Source: Syngnathus acus (taxonomy: Eukaryota; Chordata; Actinopteri; Syngnathiformes; Syngnathidae). From it: a DNA stretch of 64,000 nt. Both the position numbers and the translations under genes were made by a program. The stretch spans positions 1,404,501 to 1,468,500 of the forward strand of contig NC_051094.1 in the NCBI RefSeq assembly GCF_901709675.1. The letters run 5' to 3'. Shown piece after piece: positions 14,201 through 28,697 of the stretch; position 1 is the stretch's first letter; each line of letters opens with the position of its first letter. The notes under the pieces are model-generated. The model made no database searches, had not been told where the DNA came from, and worked only from the letters and a program-made list of their open reading frames with translations.

Positions 14201-17200
14201 ACGTGGGAAGGTACGGCGACTGGTGGGGTAAGGAAATCCCCCAAATCCCAAAGTAGTGTATTCAAATGACAGCGACATGCTCTGCGTGACAGAGCTTTAA
14301 ATTCCATCTAATATTCATTCTCACTAACTGTCTTCTCTCATTTTTCAACCCATATCCGATTGCCGCATGCAAGTACAGCGGAAGGCTTCTTTTACAATAG
14401 AAGTTAGAAGAAGTTCAAGTATTCTCTTTGTCATATTAGGTAGCATGCACAATATGAGTTATCGAATTGTGACATCCTTTGGAAGATTCATATTTGAGTA
14501 ACGATATGTCCTGGGTGGATTGAATCCAATGGTGAAAAATTTAACATTCATCAAAATTCCAAAAACAAAACTTATATGCACTGCCTGTCACATGACCCAC
14601 TTTTTGCCTCTGAATATTTTTTTGTGCCATGCCCACGAGTGCTTTCTGTCTCCTCGAAAATGCACGTTGTACTTGGTTGAACGTATAGTAACGCACATAA
14701 AATGACCTTGAGAAAAAGGGGAAAAAGCGAAACAAAAGTAAATCAATAAATCGCCATGATACAAACTGAAGTTAAACTTAGTTTTCGCAAGAGGACATTA
14801 GCAACATGCTACATTTGCGCTGCTAAAGTTACTGTTTGGAAAAATGAAAGGTGCAGTAATCATGTTCGGTGTAATTAAAGAACCTAAATATTAAACACTA
14901 CCCGAAATAAATGACTTGAGTTGTTATTATTCTAAAGTAGTGATTTGAATGATTACATACTTTTGCATTCTATTTTTTGCTACTCAACCCACCTCTGGTT
15001 TTTACATATCTTTCTAAAAAATTGCACTAATTTGCGAAATGAAATTGCAACAGCGCTTAGCTTGAATTGACAGAATTGTTATTATTGCAGTGGTGTTAAA
15101 TCACCCTTGTGATATTCTATGATATTGCGTTGAGGTGCACAACAGGTGCAAAATACAACAAAGGCTTCATGATGATGTACAAAAACTTTCGTATTATTAT
15201 CTTTGCAAAGGGACGATTTGAACAGTCCTTGTTGCAGCTGTGTGGTCATTTATAGAGTGAATATAATTTCTGGTCTGAGTCCAAAGCAAAACTTGAACCA
15301 AAAGAAGAACTCTTGTAATTTGCTCTGTAGACATTAAATGTGGAAGAAAAAAACACTTTCGTTCAAGTCGACATCAAGAAACATGAACCTTTAACAGCGC
15401 CCAGAGTGATCAGGACGGATGTTCCAGGGGCTTGGAGCATAAAAGCCCAAGAAGCCGAACCCCCAGGGGGACGGGGTGGGGGGGGGGTTCCAGACTTGCA
15501 AAAGAGCCTCCATGACTTGCACCTCTTCAATTCCGCACACTCACTCACTCACGACTGGCAGCATTCAGATGTTGGACATTAACTCGGACCAGACCCAGGT
15601 TCTGTTCGGCTAAACGGGCAGCAGAAACAAATCAGCGCCGTCATCTGCTTATTCCTGAACTAGGAAGAAATGATGTTATTTTATTGAACTTTTATCTGTT
15701 TATGGGATAACCTCATTAGGGTGTAATGCATTTTACCAGACGTGCCTCCTTCATCAGCGGGCCCAGCAGGTCAATAAGCAGTGAGGCTGCAAAGGAGGAA
15801 ACCAAAGGAGTGCTTGTCTGTGTTTTGGAGCCTCCCTCCGATAAATCTATCATAACGTTCTTTTAGCCGATTTGGGATTTGCAGCAGCACCGTGCGTTGT
15901 CATTATGGGTTTAATCGGCAGAACGTACAGTAGCATATTTCCTTAGGTAGTGTTCTGGTGCAATTATGCTCTCAAGTGCAGTGATTACCGGGCATTCATT
16001 TGAGAGATAGGACTTTGATTTGTATGTTACACAAGCTGGTTCTCATGACAGAGAATGAGAAAAAGAGACTTGCTGTACGGCAATTGAATTGAACCTACTT
16101 CTCACGAGTTAGTTTTTTTTCCCAAACAAAGATGAGAGGAATAAATAAATATATTTGGCTTATGTTTGGAGTTGTATGACTGTGAGAGAGACCATGCTCA
16201 GATGTATTTATTTGTTTTAATGGGACGTCAATTATGGCTTCCGTTGGCTATGAGACCATGCTGGTGAATATCTTGTTTGTCTTATTAATGATAATGCTTT
16301 TCTTCTGTCAAAAGAATAAAGACAATAAGTTTGCACTCGCCGCGTGACGGTAACCACATTCTGATTCATATTTTGTTTGTTCTATTCATGATAATTGTTG
16401 AACACATTTCAATGGGTTAGTTTGTCTGACGCCTTGTTGTTTTAATGACGATGTTTGGTTCATGTTTATAGAAATGCCTACACAGCGCTCCATTGTGCCA
16501 CACTTTTCTTCTTCCCCACTTTCCTTTTTCTATGATGTGACGCTATTTACGGAGCTCGTGCTCGATGTCTATTGTTGGGGTTAAAAAAATAAATAAATAA
16601 AATCGAGATGAGGCATTTAAGCGGGCAACACACTTGGCAGGCAGTTAATTGCGGGGGCAACAATTTGAGGCCATAAATGTGCTATTTGACAAATGTTCAC
16701 GCCTGGTTTATGATTCACAAACAGAACTCGGACCGTACTAGGTTAAATGACTCCTAACGGAACCTTTGACCTCGGTATCATAATCGAGTACGCCTCACAC
16801 TCAGAAAATTGACTGGAACATCGGTCTGAACGTGGCCATAACATTGACGTGACATTACGTCTGCAAAATGACCTTTCAATACATGACAAAATGACTGACA
16901 GCTAAATATGATTCCTATCGTGTCGAGTAGACTTCCAATTCATCCCGCCCGAAATCACAAGTGCCTCGTCAAAGTGTATCTGCTGATAAGGCGCAGTGTT
17001 TGGGTCCCCCCCCCAACAAGGAAAGGACAATTTAAAACAAGCAATGCACCTCCAAAGAAGCTGACCAACAGACATAAGAAAGTAATTACTGTTATCAAGC
17101 GGCCGGTGAGTGAGACAAGTCGCACTTGTGCACACTTCCAACTTCTCAGACTCTGAGCCAAAGTGTGTTTGTTTGTGTCCACGCTTGTTTTCTTCCTAGT

Positions 17201-18949
17201 GCCGCAATCAAATAACACGCAATTATCTGGTCACAGCCAGCTAGCTCATTTTGGTAATAACATCTACAACGAATAATTAATATAGAATTGAGCGAGAGAC
17301 TAAATTAATACTGGGGGCGGGGGGGGGTGTTTTTTTTTTTAATTGTTTTGTTGGGAGTTGGTCCTAATCACACCTGGATATTTGATGGTTGAAACGAAAA
17401 CACAAAACAAAAAGCAAAGCGACTGTGATGAAGTGATTTTGATGAAAGTAATATTTTCGCCACAGTTTGAAATCCTTTTTTCTCCCACCGGGGTTATTAT
17501 CTATTGTAGATACCCATCCACAGATAATGACAGCCTCGCCACTGAGCTAGGAAATTAACAGGGACCGTTCTATGCCGAGAGCACAATGGACCCAGTGCCC
17601 CCAGTGTCAGTCCAAAGCCAATTCAAACCAAGGGGAGGGGCGGGGGACGCTGTTGTTAATACTTTCCTTCAGTTTATGAGGAATAACATAATTTCATTCC
17701 ATGTGTGATATAATCTATATGTGCAAGAAGAAGACATTTTATTGTGGGGGTGGGGGGGGGGGGTGCATAGGATGACGTTGGGGAATAAATGCTGGTAATG
17801 GGAATGTCAACAGTGCCCCCTTGTGAAGCCCACGTGCAAGGCATCTGCATTGAGCTTGTTGAGGTACTTTGGAATATTATTGTGTAATTGCATAAAGCCC
17901 ATTGGACTTGTTCACGCTGCATGTGGACAAGTGGAGAGAGGACGGGCAAAGCAAATGGGGTCATGTGGAAAGAACGAGGTTATCTCATGAGCATGTTTGG
18001 TGAAGGAATGGAAAAAAAAAAAAAAAAACGGGGGAAAATAGCAACTTGATTAAAGTGCAATCACAAGCCGATGCTGGATTTTTTTTTTTTTGCATTAGTG
18101 CAGCTGAGGCAAGAGTTTTAATTATCTGAGCGGGTATTAACACATTTGTTTAGCCTGTTGCCATAGTGCTCACACAGGCTTAATTATATCATCATCATTT
18201 TTCACCAACCTGGCCTCCTCGGAACGTAATAACTTCTGGATTATGGACCTCATCATTATTCAAACTGGGGCACTTGTTGAAAACATCTCTATCCGTTAGC
18301 AAGTATAGCAAAGTACACAAGTCATTTGGAGCGAAAACTAATAAGATCATCGTTCCCTACTTGTGTAACTCTGAGGCAGAGAGGAGATGTTTGCGTTGTA
18401 TTCCATCCATGCTACTTCACTAGCGCCGCACTTGATAGCTCGGTTACACCCCATATAATCCCGATTAACAGATGCTTAAGACTCCTCAAAGCAGTTAACT
18501 GTTGTTAGCCTCTGATGTGCCAACCACATGGCGAGATGAATGGCTTCATTTGTGAAATTTACGCACGCAGGCAGAGACAGACAAACACCTGGAGGACAAG
18601 GCGGTGAGATCAGGGTGACTTTGGCGCCTTTCAATCTACGCCTTCCCCACATCAAAAATTTAAATCATCCGCTCACCATTTCCCCTATTAACTGCGAGAC
18701 TTTAATAGGATTATAAGGAAAATCCAGTCTGAAAGGTAAAGCAAGGGGGAAACAGTAGCTGGGAGCGGCAATCAAAGATGTCTTGGAGGGTCAAGATGTG
18801 CATTGATGATCTGGTGTGTGCATTAAGCGAAAGCAGGTCTAATCCTCTTAGGGCGCGGAAGACAATGCCGCCGCCGCCGCCGCCGCGTTGACGAACGGGA
18901 GCCTCATCAAACTGCGGCTTAGAGGAGTGAGAGTGTTGAATCAATACTA

Positions 18950-19225
18950 CAGTTCAGTGGCCTAGTGGTAGAGTGTCTGCCCTGAGACTGGAAGGTTGTT
19001 GGTTCAAACCCCGGCCGGGTCATACCAAAGACTATAAAAATGGGACCCATTGCCTCCCTGCTTGGCACTCAGAATTAAGGGTTGGAATCGGGGGGGTTAG
19101 ATCACCAAATGATTCCCGGGCGAGACTCCGCTGCTGCTCACTGCTCCCTTCAGGGATGGGTTAAATGCAGAGACAAATTTCACCACACCCAGATGTGTGT
19201 GAGACAATCATTGGGTCTTTACTTC
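18950..19225 (+). mobile_element. tRNA-derived SINE with intact Pol III promoter boxes
   Basis: The head is tRNA-like, with an A box TGGCCTAGTGG (18958-18968) and a B box GGTTCAAACCC (19001-19011), both matching the consensus fully. The tRNA-unrelated body follows (GGGACCCATTGCCTCCCTGC, then CTGCTGCTCACTGCTCCC) and ends near GACAATCATTGGGTC. I recognise this body as a SINE common in percomorph fish. It is not a tRNA gene because the 3' half lacks tRNA pairing. Confidence 0.88.
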
Positions 19226-19295
19226 TTTGCCGAATGTTTGTGTTGCTATCAGTCTCAGGGTCTCATCAACACGAGTGTCTTTTTTTTTTTTTTTA

Positions 19296-19440
19296 GAATA
19301 GAATAGATCTTTATTGTCATTGTCACACATATACAAGGACATTTAAATTTGTTCTTGTCGTGAGGTGTACGCAAGATCGACGACTCCATTGTGGTCATGC
19401 GAGCTGCTCGACAGGCGCTTAGTGTGTGCCCTGACCACTT
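19296..19440 (-). mobile_element. LINE 3' tail fragment (antisense)
   Basis: AGAATAGATCTTTATTGTCA is the reverse complement of the usual 3' end (TGACAATAAAG) of L2-like fish LINEs. It directly follows a T run, next to the SINE. No reverse transcriptase frame remains. Confidence 0.55.
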
Positions 19441-20223
19441 GCTGCCAGGCTTATTTATATGCTGCGGGTGAGAGGTAACATGGTGAGAGCAAATTGGCTT
19501 TGCACACACACAGACAGACAGACAGACAGACAGACCGATATCGCCGCTTTGATGTGAGAGCATCTGTGTTGCCTGTCAGAGGAGCCAAAAATCGGACTCA
19601 AATCAGAATACTGATAGTAGAATATTGACCGGGAAAAAAACAGAACTCGATTTGATCCTAATTATCTTGGACGGACGGATTCACCCGCATTTCTGCCAAA
19701 GTCTGCCTTTTGTCAAAGTGTGCCTTTTGTTTCTCTTTTTGTTTTTGAATGCTCAAATGTCAACATGACATAACTGTCCTTTTCAAATTTCATTTTAAAT
19801 AACGCGTGTCCGCACTTAGATTAGGACAGAATAAATATTTCGATATTATACATTTATTTATTCATTTATTTATAATATTGATTTGACATAAATGTGACTT
19901 ATTGGCAGCGCTGCAAGCAGATGCCTCAGATGGTGCTTGTGATTCAATTCCGAACCGTGTACAATTTAGCTGTCTCAATGATTACAGTGTCGTATTTGGA
20001 CTAATTTCCTTCGTGTCTCGAAAGCGTGCATGCAATACAGATTGTTTCGATCACCGTTTGATTGTTGTTTGGTTTAAGTAGCTTGGGCTATGCAAAAAAC
20101 AAAAAAGGACCCAACTGATTTCTGTTCGGTTTGCCGTACATGTTGGCAAAAAAAACAATTCAATTTGGATGCAAATCCAAATAAATGAGTAATGAGCATT
20201 TTTTTTTGCTGGAACAGCTGCAC

Positions 20224-20335
20224 TTTCAATTAATCCGTCCACTCATCCTCATTAGGACCGTGGGTGAACTGGAACCTATCCCAGGTGACAGAAGCGGGAA
20301 AACACCCCGGACTCGTAGCCAGCCAACTGCAACCA
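20224..20335 (-). mobile_element. Antisense fragment of the same teleost dispersed repeat
   Basis: CCGTGGGTGAACTGGAACCT, then ATCCCAGGTGAC and CCCCGGACTCGTAGCCAGCC, is the reverse-orientation form of the repeat seen at 10600-10790. No coding content. Confidence 0.5.
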
Positions 20336-23300
20336 CACAAACTGTAGCGTTTTATGTCTTTTACCTTAAAGACCAGTTGAGGAAGGACATATGTGTTAAA
20401 CATATCATGGGAGTAACTTGCTGTGGAAACCCCTGACAAAACAAAGTTACTTCTCCTAATCAAATCTTAAAAATGGCATGAATGAATGGTAATAGAAATT
20501 GTTAATAATATCTGCAGTTTTTAAAAGTGAAGACAATTTGCAATTTTCATATTGTCACATGAAGTCGATCAACCATTTGTGGGCCGCATGAAATGATGCG
20601 ACGGGCCGTATCTGGCCCCCGGGCCTTGAGTTTAACACCTATGCAATATCGGTTACTTTTGACCAAGCAGCTTTTAAGAGTGTAAAATATGGTTCAATAA
20701 AAGTTGGGGAACATTGCTCCACTGAGGTTGTCACGTGGAAGTGCCTGCTGTCCGTACAGGTCAACAAGCAGGTGAATGAATGTCTCTCTTACTAGATCTG
20801 CTATGAGCCATGGGTTCTCATGCCCCTCCCGCTCCAGCAGAACAGAAGGTCTCCGTTGCGTACAACTTCCTGACTCATGTCTCTCCTCAGCAACGAGGTT
20901 GAGGCAGCCAAATGTTTCCTCTGAGTGAGTGACGGACACACAATTCAAGTCCGAACACAAGCTCGACCTCTGCACGCTGAAAGCGTTCCCGGTGCCACTT
21001 CCTTGACCTTTTCCCGCTCCCAATGACCCTCCTTGTCTGCCTTCTGCTTCCTTCCCAGCAAACCATAATGCATTCATCTCGCTCGATCTTGCGCCGGTAT
21101 TATCTGAGTGGGCCCAAAGCCGGACCCAGGGGAACATGCAGATACTCGGCGTTGACAGAATACCACGAGAAAAAGGAGCGCTTGGGATTAGTGAAGGCCA
21201 CTGAGCTTGTTAGCGCAGCTAAATCACACGAACGCTTACATACTTTTCACAGCAGCTACGGAAGAGTGAATATAGGCCAAAATATATGGCTTGGGTGATG
21301 GAGGGCCGTCAAACGGCACTACAAATGCTATTAGAGAGATGGAGGAAGCACCGGGGAGTAGTTGCAAGTAATTAAACCGCTGCATGGATGTCACCGCTAC
21401 CTGTTTACGACTCTAAAGAGCAGTGCCACCCAGGCTGCTGGCCTTTCACTTATTACTGTCGATTAACAGAGAGAAATTCTCCCACATAGTCCCTGCAGTT
21501 TTATTTAGAGAAACAGACGCTCTCATGAAAATATTGTTTTTGTTTTTTTTCCATCTTTATAGTTGTCACATTTAAGTTGATTTTAGTATGAGAGGAGCAA
21601 AAGGTCAATTTGGTTTTATTTTACGATCCGTTCGGTTTGCAGTACAGCTGCTTCGTCGCCAATTGCGTGCGTCTGTATTGATTCGGGTCGGTTCCTCGGG
21701 CCAGCCGGGTCAACGAAATTATGCGACATTATGCATGATCCTATTACTCGATGAGGAATTGATCTTCCCCCAAACATTTTTTGTCTGTGAGTAATGGGGA
21801 CCAAAACAAGTATGGTCCAAGAAGAACAAGCATGTTCTGGGTGAGTAATTTTGATCTAAAAGTCAATATATTTGTGCGGTGCATTCCCAGCTTTGAGGAG
21901 GTTTCCACACAGAACATTTCCAAACTAATCCTACAGCAATTCAGAACTCATTTCAAAACTCCAAACCCAATTGCAAAGCTTTTTTAATTGCTTTCTTCTT
22001 ATTGCAATCTCTCAATTATGAGTTAGACTTTCAGAGCGAGGAGAAATAATGATGCATTCACATGACATCACAACATGCAATTACAGCCTAGTACATTTAA
22101 ATATCTGCCTACAAGACCTGAAAAAGACAAACACACACACGCGCGCACACACACATACACACACACTATACGTGCAGTCATGGCAACAGTTCATTCCACG
22201 ATAGGCAATCACAAACTGCCATGTAATTAAATATGCAATTATTGCAATGCAGCTTGGAAATAAAGAATGACTGGTAAAGTCTAGAGACCACATAAAAGAA
22301 ACTAATGTGAAAAAATGTTTTAGTACAATACATTTGGATGAGTCATGCACTGGGGAAGCTCCATTAAAACAAAAGCGGCATTTTAGTGAAGTGACTGACT
22401 ACTTCTAAAAACCTTTTTTCAAGATGAACCTGCCAACAAAAGGATGTTTTTTTACTTTGGGGAGGCGCGGAGTTTAATTGTAGTATCGGTACTTGGTATC
22501 TGTATTAATGAACGCTCAAGAATTAAAAACTCAGTGGTATCTGTCTTAAGAAAAAGTAGTATCAAAATGAAATCCATGCACATACTGTTCTAAACAAAAA
22601 CATCACAATGGAGGATAACTTTAGTTTAAATTCATCTCAACGGGATATGATAGTGTTTCATTTAAATTAATTTAGGCCACCGTCTACTGCTGCGACAATA
22701 GGACATTGGGAACAGCGTTCAGGATGATGTATTGCATATCAAATTGAATATGAGCATTGTGTATGTACGCACTTGAATTTATAAACGCAGCATTTATGAT
22801 ACGCCTTGAGTCTCAGAAGCCCCATGCAGGAATTTTAAATCATATGGTCAATGTGTGTATAGTCACGCATTCGAAGAACTGTCACCGAGTCCCAAGCTGC
22901 AAATTAATAAGGCTCAACACGACCCGGAATAATAGGGCTGTGCGTGAAATTGGCAGAGTCCAATGTTAGAGGCAGGTCTGCAACAATCCCCCCCCTCACA
23001 AAATGTACCAAGGCGGCAGAACCCCAAAAAAAAGAAAACTTCTCATCCAGAAAATTCAACTAATTCCAAACTTGATATTCACCGTGAGACAGCAGCAAAA
23101 CTTTGGTACTCCTAATTGCAATGCAGGAGTACGTGTCGAGTTTGGGGGAGAAAGATTAGCGGTGAGAATTGAGGCGGCCAAACTGCCGAAGAGGGGAAGA
23201 CAGTTGAAAAGGGACAGACAGATATGGGCAAAATGATGGACGCACAAAGAAGAAAGGATGTACTTGCGCTTCAAATCATTTCCCGCCAAGGATTTCCTCT

Positions 23301-24582
23301 GAGGTTAACAAAAAAAAAAATACTGCTATTCATTCTCATGGGTTTCATCATCAAGCGGCAAGTGCCTTCGCCTCACCGTTGTCAACCACTCGTAAATGTC
23401 ACAAACAACTACATCCTACACATACTAAATAACGGCTGATTTAAATGAGGGGGGAAAGTGTGGCTGTGGCATTTCTGCGAGATACCATTATACAATCATT
23501 AAAATGTCAACCCTCTCAAAAACAATTCTTCAAGTCGTGCACGTGCAGACATTAAATAAAGGTAGAAAGCATTTCAGTTGATGGAAAGTATGCTACGGAG
23601 AGGACAGTCAAATTTAAAAAAGCAGCTCATCTGTCTTGTTATTATAGAGCTGGCAGGAAAGCAACTTTTCACCACCACATTTTTGTTTTTGGGCTAATCG
23701 GCTTAGGCAAACAGATACCAGTCCAGCAAAAATTAAATTGTTTCATGAGTAACAAAATAACTTGAGTACTTACATTCACTGCTGACAGAATAAACGTCAA
23801 AAGCAAGTTAATCCAAACTTTAAGGAGCCTCGTACTGATCCAGAAAAAGTGAGCGCCGGAAAAAAAAGAAATCCATTTGGCAAAAAGAACCATTGGTGCC
23901 CCAACAAGAGGCACAAGTAGACTACAGCCCAAATAAGGAGCCAACCAGAAGTGACCCAAACATGGAGGTTTAAGTGACTCTGCCTAGTTACACAAACAGC
24001 ATCAGCTGGGTAGGTGAGACAGGAAGTGCTTCAGCATATGAGGATGATCGGGAACAAGTAGAAATGTAAAAGAAGTTGAATAAAAAGGCAAATAAACTGA
24101 ATTTTTAATTTATATGATGGCCATCACTGTCACCCTTACTGAAACAAAATTATACACGAGGGAGATATATATATATATTTTTTTAGAATTCAAATTTCAG
24201 GTCTCATTTGCAACAAAGTTATTTTCAGTATATAAATCTGGAGCTCATTCTGCTCCACTGGACCAATGGTGTGTGCTAATTTCAATATCATGGCGACAAA
24301 AAAATGAGTGCAGCTCTGCTTACCTTTTGACTTTGAGTTCATATTTTATTTACCATTCCATGTCCAGAAAGGAAATAAAAGGTGTTTGTGTGAATCCACC
24401 ACTGGTTAATTCAACCATTTCCCACCAATTAATCCTAGAAAATGGATTGCATTTTACAGTACAAGAGGAAACGTGCATGCTGGAGGAGGATTTAGTTGAG
24501 CCGTGTTTGGATGACGAGTGACGGAGCGGAGTGAGAAGGGAATTCAGGGGAGGGGGGGCTACAAAGATGCACTGTAAAGAGT

Positions 24583-24772
24583 GGGCGGGCAGAGAGAGCC
24601 AGAGCTACTTTATGGAGGAATGCGAGTGTTCAGTGGACGGACTGAGTGCACCATAGCCTGCTAGTGACAGGAGGTGAGAGCCTGGGGCATAGAAGAAGAC
24701 GCCATCATCATCATCCTCTGCGTTTTGGGAAAAAGCATTCCATCTTTGGGACTGGGAAGAGAGACTGAGCAG
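24583..24772 (+). other. lzts1: Probable non-coding first exon and promoter of lzts1
   Basis: A GC box (GGGCGGG, 24583-24589) is followed by GC-richer, purine-rich sequence that ends in a strong splice donor, GAGCAG|GTAAGT, at 24772/24773. No convincing reading frame crosses it. The next matching acceptor on the same strand is the one at 31918-31919 in front of the lzts1 start codon, so I read this stretch as the 5' untranslated exon, spliced over an intron of about 7.1 kb. The transcription start is not visible, so the left border is only the GC box. It could instead belong to an unrelated non-coding transcript; RNA-seq junctions would decide. Confidence 0.5.
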
Positions 24773-27700
24773 GTAAGTCGACACAAATATTTCAAGTTAC
24801 TGTTGGATCTGGCAACTTTGAACTCAGCTTGTTTGCTTAAAAGCTAACGGGCTCATATACTGTGTTAAATTATTTTATTTATTTATTTTTTGGCTTGCAT
24901 ATATTTCAGTAGGATGTCCACACTGTGAAGGAGAAGTTTGCTTTGTCAAATTTGCCCATCACCAACATAGCCGTTACTGGACAAACCTGTTTTTAACATG
25001 AAGGTGTTTCAGTAGTGACCCTAAATTGTCCATCTTTTCAACTATATTCGTATAATTTTGTAACCAGAAAGGAACAAATGTTGTTTGCACTGCTATTCAA
25101 CTTTTTTTTTTTTTTTTTTAACTATGTGGAATGAAGTGGCAGCCTTATGTGAAAGACATGCATGTTATTGAGGTGTGACAAGACTGGTGGGCACGTCCAA
25201 GCATGTTCAACATTGCTGTGCATTGTCGTTGACAAAATATTGGCTGTGTGTCAGGTTTTTTTTTTTTTTTTGTGGAGGATGTGTTGCACCCGGTGTATAA
25301 AGTAGAGAACACAACATAAGATTTTAAATACATGAGCAACGAAGAGAAAAATTGGTTTAAGTTGTTATGTTGTGTGTAATACCAAGGCCGACCTGTGAGA
25401 GGCAGCATGGTGCCTAGACTGATGGAAAATAGAAAAAAGAAGACATTTTAGTAGAACTAGAAGTTAGCTAGCTAGCTAATCAGCATCAAATCAGATGTTT
25501 AACAGTGCGTTAAATGAAGCCCATCTCGGGAGTGTCGTTAGTTTCCATCATGGCGACGACCGAAGCCGGTTTGCCCCGGAGAGAGTCTCCCAAGCTAGTT
25601 TGCCAGCTAGCTTAGCTATAGCATGAATCTGATACGTGCAATAACCAGCTCAGATTCTGCCACTGGCGCTGTTACGACCGACTGAGGATGACATTTCTTA
25701 AAATAACTGTCCCAAATCGAGCATCCCCCTCATGAGTGAAGCCGCTCAGTGACGTGTAGCCTCACGCTAACTACTCTATGTGTGTGACTTTCATTCTCCA
25801 ACAATAGCATCTCCATTTCCAGAGACATTCATCCAGACAGTTTGATTTGGGCACCCCACGAGAAGGAGAGGCCCGAGGCCTTCACCCTTATAAAGAACTA
25901 CTGAGCCCTACAAGTCAAATAGTTTTTATTTTGGAGAGCAGCACAGGTAGCGCCTGAGGCTCATATTTTTAGCAGAATTCTGAAAAGTGAGCTCATTGTA
26001 CGTCCTTTTCCTCCCACATTACACCAACCACAGACACCCGGAGCGTGAGCAGATTAGGAGGTGGGAGGATGGTTATGCTCAAGAATGACAACCTTATCAC
26101 TCTCTGCTCAGCTTGCAGGGTCAATGGGCCCCCGTGCCAGGAAAGGCCTCATTCTTTTCTACCTCGCTATGCACATATAATGCTTCAAACACACTGCGCC
26201 CTCGCTCTGTGTGTGTGTGTGTATTGCATGCTGATTTGGGAATTTTCTTTTAAAAGTGTCATTTGTACCTCAGAGGGGCAATCATACAAGACAGCCGGCA
26301 TTAAACAAGCCATTTAAGTTGGTTTAAAAAGGATAAGCTATGGGCAGCAATTTAAAAAGCGCATCGTACATCCACGCCTAAAAATCCACTTTGCTGTTTT
26401 CGCTCTAATAAAAGGCTGGGAGATTAATATTTTATATTATAGAGTGACCAAGTTTTACAGAAGTTATAAAACTCCCTTTGGACAGGAGTTTAAAACTAGC
26501 ACAATCAAATGAGAGCCAATACAAGAGCGGAATCATCATCAGAATTCTTTTTCTTTTTTCAATATACATCAATATAAAAGCAGGTAAACCAGCCGTTGTT
26601 TATCAGCGATGCTTAGCAACTCTGCTTGCGAGGAGCTGACATGAATGGATTTCTCACCATCGCTACCATTGCGATGACTGCAATAATTGCGAGTGGCGCT
26701 TTCGGACAAACGCCGCAAGCATGTCAACAGTGGAGCCCAGAGTTTGTTTAAAAAATCAAAACAAGCAATAGAAGAAGGAAACCAGCTCCCTGGGAGCTCA
26801 TTTACCGGTTGAGTAGAAGCACCTTTGGCCAAAGCCAAATTGCGGCACGGATTTTATTTTCTGGACCTGGATCTCAATATGTCCTGGTAATGGGTGCACC
26901 ACTGCTTTTTTTTGTTTTCCAATTCCAATTATTTTACTGTCATACCGCGCATCATTCTAGCTCTAAATGCTCCCGTTTAAGCCCAATTAAAGACACATTT
27001 GCAGGTTTATGCAAATGGCAGGATTGCGTAATTAGTATTTAACCAGCCACACTCGCCCAGTTGACTTCCTTGTCTATTAATATGTGGAGGCGCTTGATTG
27101 TTTGGTTGACCCGCTGTCTCATTTCACCAGAGGGGGCCACGTCACCAAAAGCTGGTCGGCTATCAAAGAGGAGGCCAACAATGAGCGCAGATGATGCGAT
27201 AAGCATTTGATTTAAATGGAACAGCCATCCTCTGCATCTCAACTCCCTTCACAGACGAGACCGTGTGCAGGACAATGTAGCAGTCATGGCTTCATTATGC
27301 AGCGCCATAAATCTCTCTCATAGGCACTCGGTGCACGTCTTTCGCTTTCAGTCCGAGCCTGGCGCTCCGTCTCGTCACTGCGGGGCCCGTAATGACTCTG
27401 TGCTAGTCTGCACTTCAGCAGCCCCCCATTCATGCTCAATCTCCTTTTACAATGCACTAAAAGGATTAGCCAATTAGACGCTATTTGCTGTCATTGTGAA
27501 TGCTTGCGTGTGCGCGGTGAAAGGGAAAGATGGACGGCTGTCTGTAGCACACACTTCATTCCCATTTGATTTGCCACCGGAGGTCACATTCGTCATCACC
27601 GCAACTCAGCCAGCCACACAGCTCGGGAAATTTGCGTGTGTGCGACAAGCCACAATGGATGACAGAGAAAATGATGGAGTATTACTTCTCAATAATTCAA

Positions 27701-28564
27701 GCCATCATTCTTAGCTACCCCCCCCCCTCCCCTCCCTCATTTTGGGCTTCGTCTTGCTCCTGCTTAATTTGTGAGTTTAATTTCCCCCGTGTCACGACTA
27801 TGATAAGGGGAAGTGCCTGCTTCATTACACGGGAGTCATCATCAGTTACTTTGCGTGAAACACAGATTGATTCCGGTTATCTAATGTGTTGCGTAACGCC
27901 GGCAACCTTTTGCAATGAGTCAATCGAAGATCATCCGCCGTATCTTATGCACGCAGATGCATGTGTGCAATATTGAAATGCTGTTTAGAATTGGAGTCGG
28001 AATGTCTGCGAGAGTTAGTGGTGGTGTCGTGCTACTTTCTCTGACCGGGTTAAGTTTCCATTCTGTGAATGGTTGTCTGTGACTGACTGGTGAGCATTCT
28101 GTCATTTGACCCAAGTCAGTTGGGATAACCTCCCAGCTCCCAGGGTACAGATATATTTCCTCGAGAACATCCTCGGAAAAACAGGTCGATATATTTTGCG
28201 TATAACTAGACTGGGATTAAATTGCAGACAACAAAATAAAACTAACTTTGGTGGCAGTTGTAAAATCGCAACTCAGCTAAATCTCAGCCGCCACAATGGC
28301 AAGTTAGTCCAGCTTAAGAAATCCGACTCAAAGAACAATACGACGGCCTGGAATGACCTAAAAAAACAGACACTGTGAACCAGATAGATTATACATGCAT
28401 CTGTTCAAAATTAACATACAGACAGTGAGAATTAAAGCGGGGCCATCTGGCAGTGTGGAGGTACAGTGGAAAGTTTCATGCTTATTGTGTGAGCCAGGCA
28501 GGTATAAATCTCGTCACGTGCTAGCACAATGCTGCGCTAAAAACGATTGGCTATGCTCTATGTT

Positions 28565-28697
<133 letters not shown>

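Larger units (their letters stand above)
1..24582. other. Gene-poor region upstream of lzts1
   Basis: I find no supportable protein-coding exon in these 24.6 kb. Open frames are short, overlap on both strands and resemble no family I know. Recognisable content is limited to the transposon fragments listed separately, a CA-rich tract at 22130-22166, (GGGA)n at about 11923-11953, (CAGA)n at about 19510-19535, G runs near 17320 and 17750, and A/T-rich simple sequence at 13390-13560. An AATAAA at 655-660 followed by an A run (about 680-695) could be the 3' end of an upstream gene or a retrocopy, which I cannot tell apart. Confidence 0.55.

Noticed and set aside
18958-19030. A tRNA gene
   Set aside because: A and B boxes are present, but the 3' half does not close an acceptor stem and a SINE body follows.
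20694-21137. 147-codon minus-strand frame
   Set aside because: No recognisable domain, no splice sites at its ends and a random-looking composition. Probably chance.
24114-24521. 135-codon plus-strand frame just upstream of the lzts1 promoter
   Set aside because: Runs through a TA microsatellite and AT-rich DNA. No family resemblance.
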